Below, in pieces: positions 62,909 through 64,000 of a stretch of 64,000 bases of DNA. A program made the translations under genes and the position numbers. The notes beneath the pieces were generated by a model, which was not told the origin of the DNA, did not search any database, and was given only the letters and a program-made list of their open reading frames with translations. Location: the NCBI RefSeq assembly GCF_003116095.1, contig NZ_LGRA01000021.1, positions 1,243,086 to 1,307,085 on the forward strand, given 5' to 3'. The DNA comes from Azospirillum sp. TSO35-2. Its GTDB lineage: Bacteria > Pseudomonadota > Alphaproteobacteria > Azospirillales > Azospirillaceae. Numbering within the stretch: position 1 is the first letter of the stretch; the number at the start of each line of letters is the position of its first letter.

Positions 62909-64000
62909 ATGAGCATCATTCATCGCCTTCAGTCGCTGGAAGCCGAACGCGATGCCGCCCGCGAGGAGGCCGAGCGGGCCAACCTTGCGAAATCGAAGTT
63001 TCTGGCCGCCGCCAGCCATGACCTCCGCCAGCCGTTGCAGGCCCTGTTCTTCCTGTCGGCCGCACTGGCCCGCCATGTCGGCGACCACAGCGGGCGCGAC
63101 CTGCTGTCCCGGCTCGACCAGGGGCTCGACACGATGAAGGGGCTGCTCGACGGGCTGCTCGACGTGTCGCGGCTCGAGGCCGGGGTGGTGACGCCGGTGC
63201 TGGATAATTTCGCCGTCAGCGAGATCACCGACGCGCTCGACGCCGCCTATGGCCCGCATGCCACCGGCAAGGGGCTGGTCTGGCGGGTGGAGGGCTGCGA
63301 CCACATCGTCCGCACCGACCGCGGGCTGCTGACCCAACTGCTGCGCAACCTCCTCGACAACGCGCTGCGCTACACCGAGGCGGGGGCGATCCGCGTCCGC
63401 TGCCGGACCGAAGGCGACCGGTTGGCGATCGAGGTGCAGGACACCGGCATCGGCATTCCGCCGGAACATCTCGACCGCATCTTCGAAGAGTTCCACCAGG
63501 TCGGCAACCCGGAACGCGACCGGCTGCGCGGGCTTGGGCTCGGTCTGGCCATCGTGCGGCGCCTGTCGCAACTGCTCGACCATCCGGTGGAGGTGCGGTC
63601 GGTCCACGGCCAGGGCTCCGCCTTCCGGGTGCTGGTGCCGATCGCGCCGGCCCGGCGGGTGGCGGGGCAGGGGAACGGCGGCGAACCCCGGCCGACCATC
63701 GACCGCAGCCGCCTGGCGGTGCTGGTCGACGACGACGCCGTGGTGCTGCTGGGCTTGCAGACGGTGCTGACCGAGTGGGGGTTCCGCGTGGTCGCGGCCG
63801 ACGGCGCCGACCGCGCGATGGACCGACTGAACGCGCTGGAGCGCAAGCCGGACATCGTCATCGCCGATTACCGCCTGCGGGAAAACCGGGTCGGCACCGA
63901 GGTGATCCGCCGCGTGCGCGAGCGCTACGGCGAGGTGCCGGCGCTGATCCTGACCGGGGAAACCGGGACCGACACGCTGGCCGATGTGTCCGCCCACGGC
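62909..64000 (+). CDS. hybrid sensor histidine kinase, 3' end outside window
   Basis: At least 364 residues; continues past the window. There is no sensor domain: a short coiled-coil start (MSIIHRLQSLEAERDAAREE) leads straight into the DHp with His in AAASHDLRQPLQALFF. The ATPase domain has NLLDNALRYTEAG, DTGIGIPPEHL and GLGLGLAIVRRLSQ; a receiver follows (VLVDDDAVVLLGL, Asp in IVIADYRLRENRVG). An in-frame stop upstream of the ATG (62822) rules out a longer N-terminus. It resembles the core of PAS-less NahK-type kinases that feed phosphorelays. Confidence 0.92.
   Translation, partial: MSIIHRLQSLEAERDAAREEAERANLAKSKFLAAASHDLRQPLQALFFLSAALARHVGDHSGRDLLSRLDQGLDTMKGLLDGLLDVSRLEAGVVTPVLDNFAVSEITDALDAAYGPHATGKGLVWRVEGCDHIVRTDRGLLTQLLRNLLDNALRYTEAGAIRVRCRTEGDRLAIEVQDTGIGIPPEHLDRIFEEFHQVGNPERDRLRGLGLGLAIVRRLSQLLDHPVEVRSVHGQGSAFRVLVPIAPARRVAGQGNGGEPRPTIDRSRLAVLVDDDAVVLLGLQTVLTEWGFRVVAADGADRAMDRLNALERKPDIVIADYRLRENRVGTEVIRRVRERYGEVPALILTGETGTDTLADVSAHG

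Overview
The window is high-GC (about 70%), densely coded bacterial DNA. It reads as chromosomal sequence from an Azospirillum-like alphaproteobacterium (Rhodospirillales). The pointers are the order carA / yqeY-dnaG-rpoD, an orphan nifQ, many histidine kinases and response regulators, an Aer-like chemoreceptor ending in a PilZ domain, CtrA-type TTAA-N7-TTAA sites, and alanine transaminase-hom-glpX in one run. The species call is inference; no rRNA is present. There is no prophage, insertion sequence, integrase or CRISPR array.

Layout. 0-9.2 kb: the 3' part of serA, a secreted HExxH protein and an HNH protein converging on a palindromic repeat, carA, then yqeY-dnaG-rpoD and a CAU-anticodon tRNA best read as tRNA-Ile2. 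9.5-14.1 kb: an ECF sigma / anti-sigma pair, a hydrolase, and an SRPBCC-alcohol dehydrogenase operon. 14.2-18.7 kb: a frameshifted gene remnant with a 15-bp minisatellite, then treZ and a glycogen debranching enzyme (alpha-glucan/trehalose metabolism). 18.7-19.3 kb: a gene-free stretch with DnaA-box-like sites. 20-25 kb: cell-wall genes (SPOR-NodB deacetylase, L,D-transpeptidase, Tat-exported DUF882/MepK-like peptidase). 25-30 kb: an XRE regulator, an AT-richer gap with a perfect CtrA-type site, a dynamin-like GTPase and a solute-binding protein. 30-32.3 kb: aroQ-accB-accC.

32.5-42.6 kb is the most interesting part, a signalling island. A textbook sigma-54 promoter precedes a PAS-4HB-MCP-PilZ receptor. 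It is followed by a triple-PAS histidine kinase, a CHASE histidine kinase, a single-domain regulator, a REC-PAS-GGDEF diguanylate cyclase, a pseudokinase-REC protein and another REC protein, mostly with overlapping or nearly touching ends. A simple reading is that the kinases control c-di-GMP synthesis and the PilZ chemoreceptor senses that c-di-GMP, tying aerotaxis to c-di-GMP and, through sigma-54, to nitrogen or energy status.

42.9-48.7 kb: orphan nifQ (molybdenum delivery to FeMo-co), a CoxG-like gene, YjbQ, then DegP with an OmpR-type two-component pair. 48.9-58.2 kb: an AI-2E-family transporter, MFS exporter, SppA, AhpD-like protein, REC-Hpt-like regulator, a Phd/MazF-type toxin-antitoxin pair and a NIT-domain chemoreceptor. 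58.5-64 kb: aminotransferase-hom, glpX, a DUF1127 protein between two terminators, and a hybrid kinase cut by the window end.
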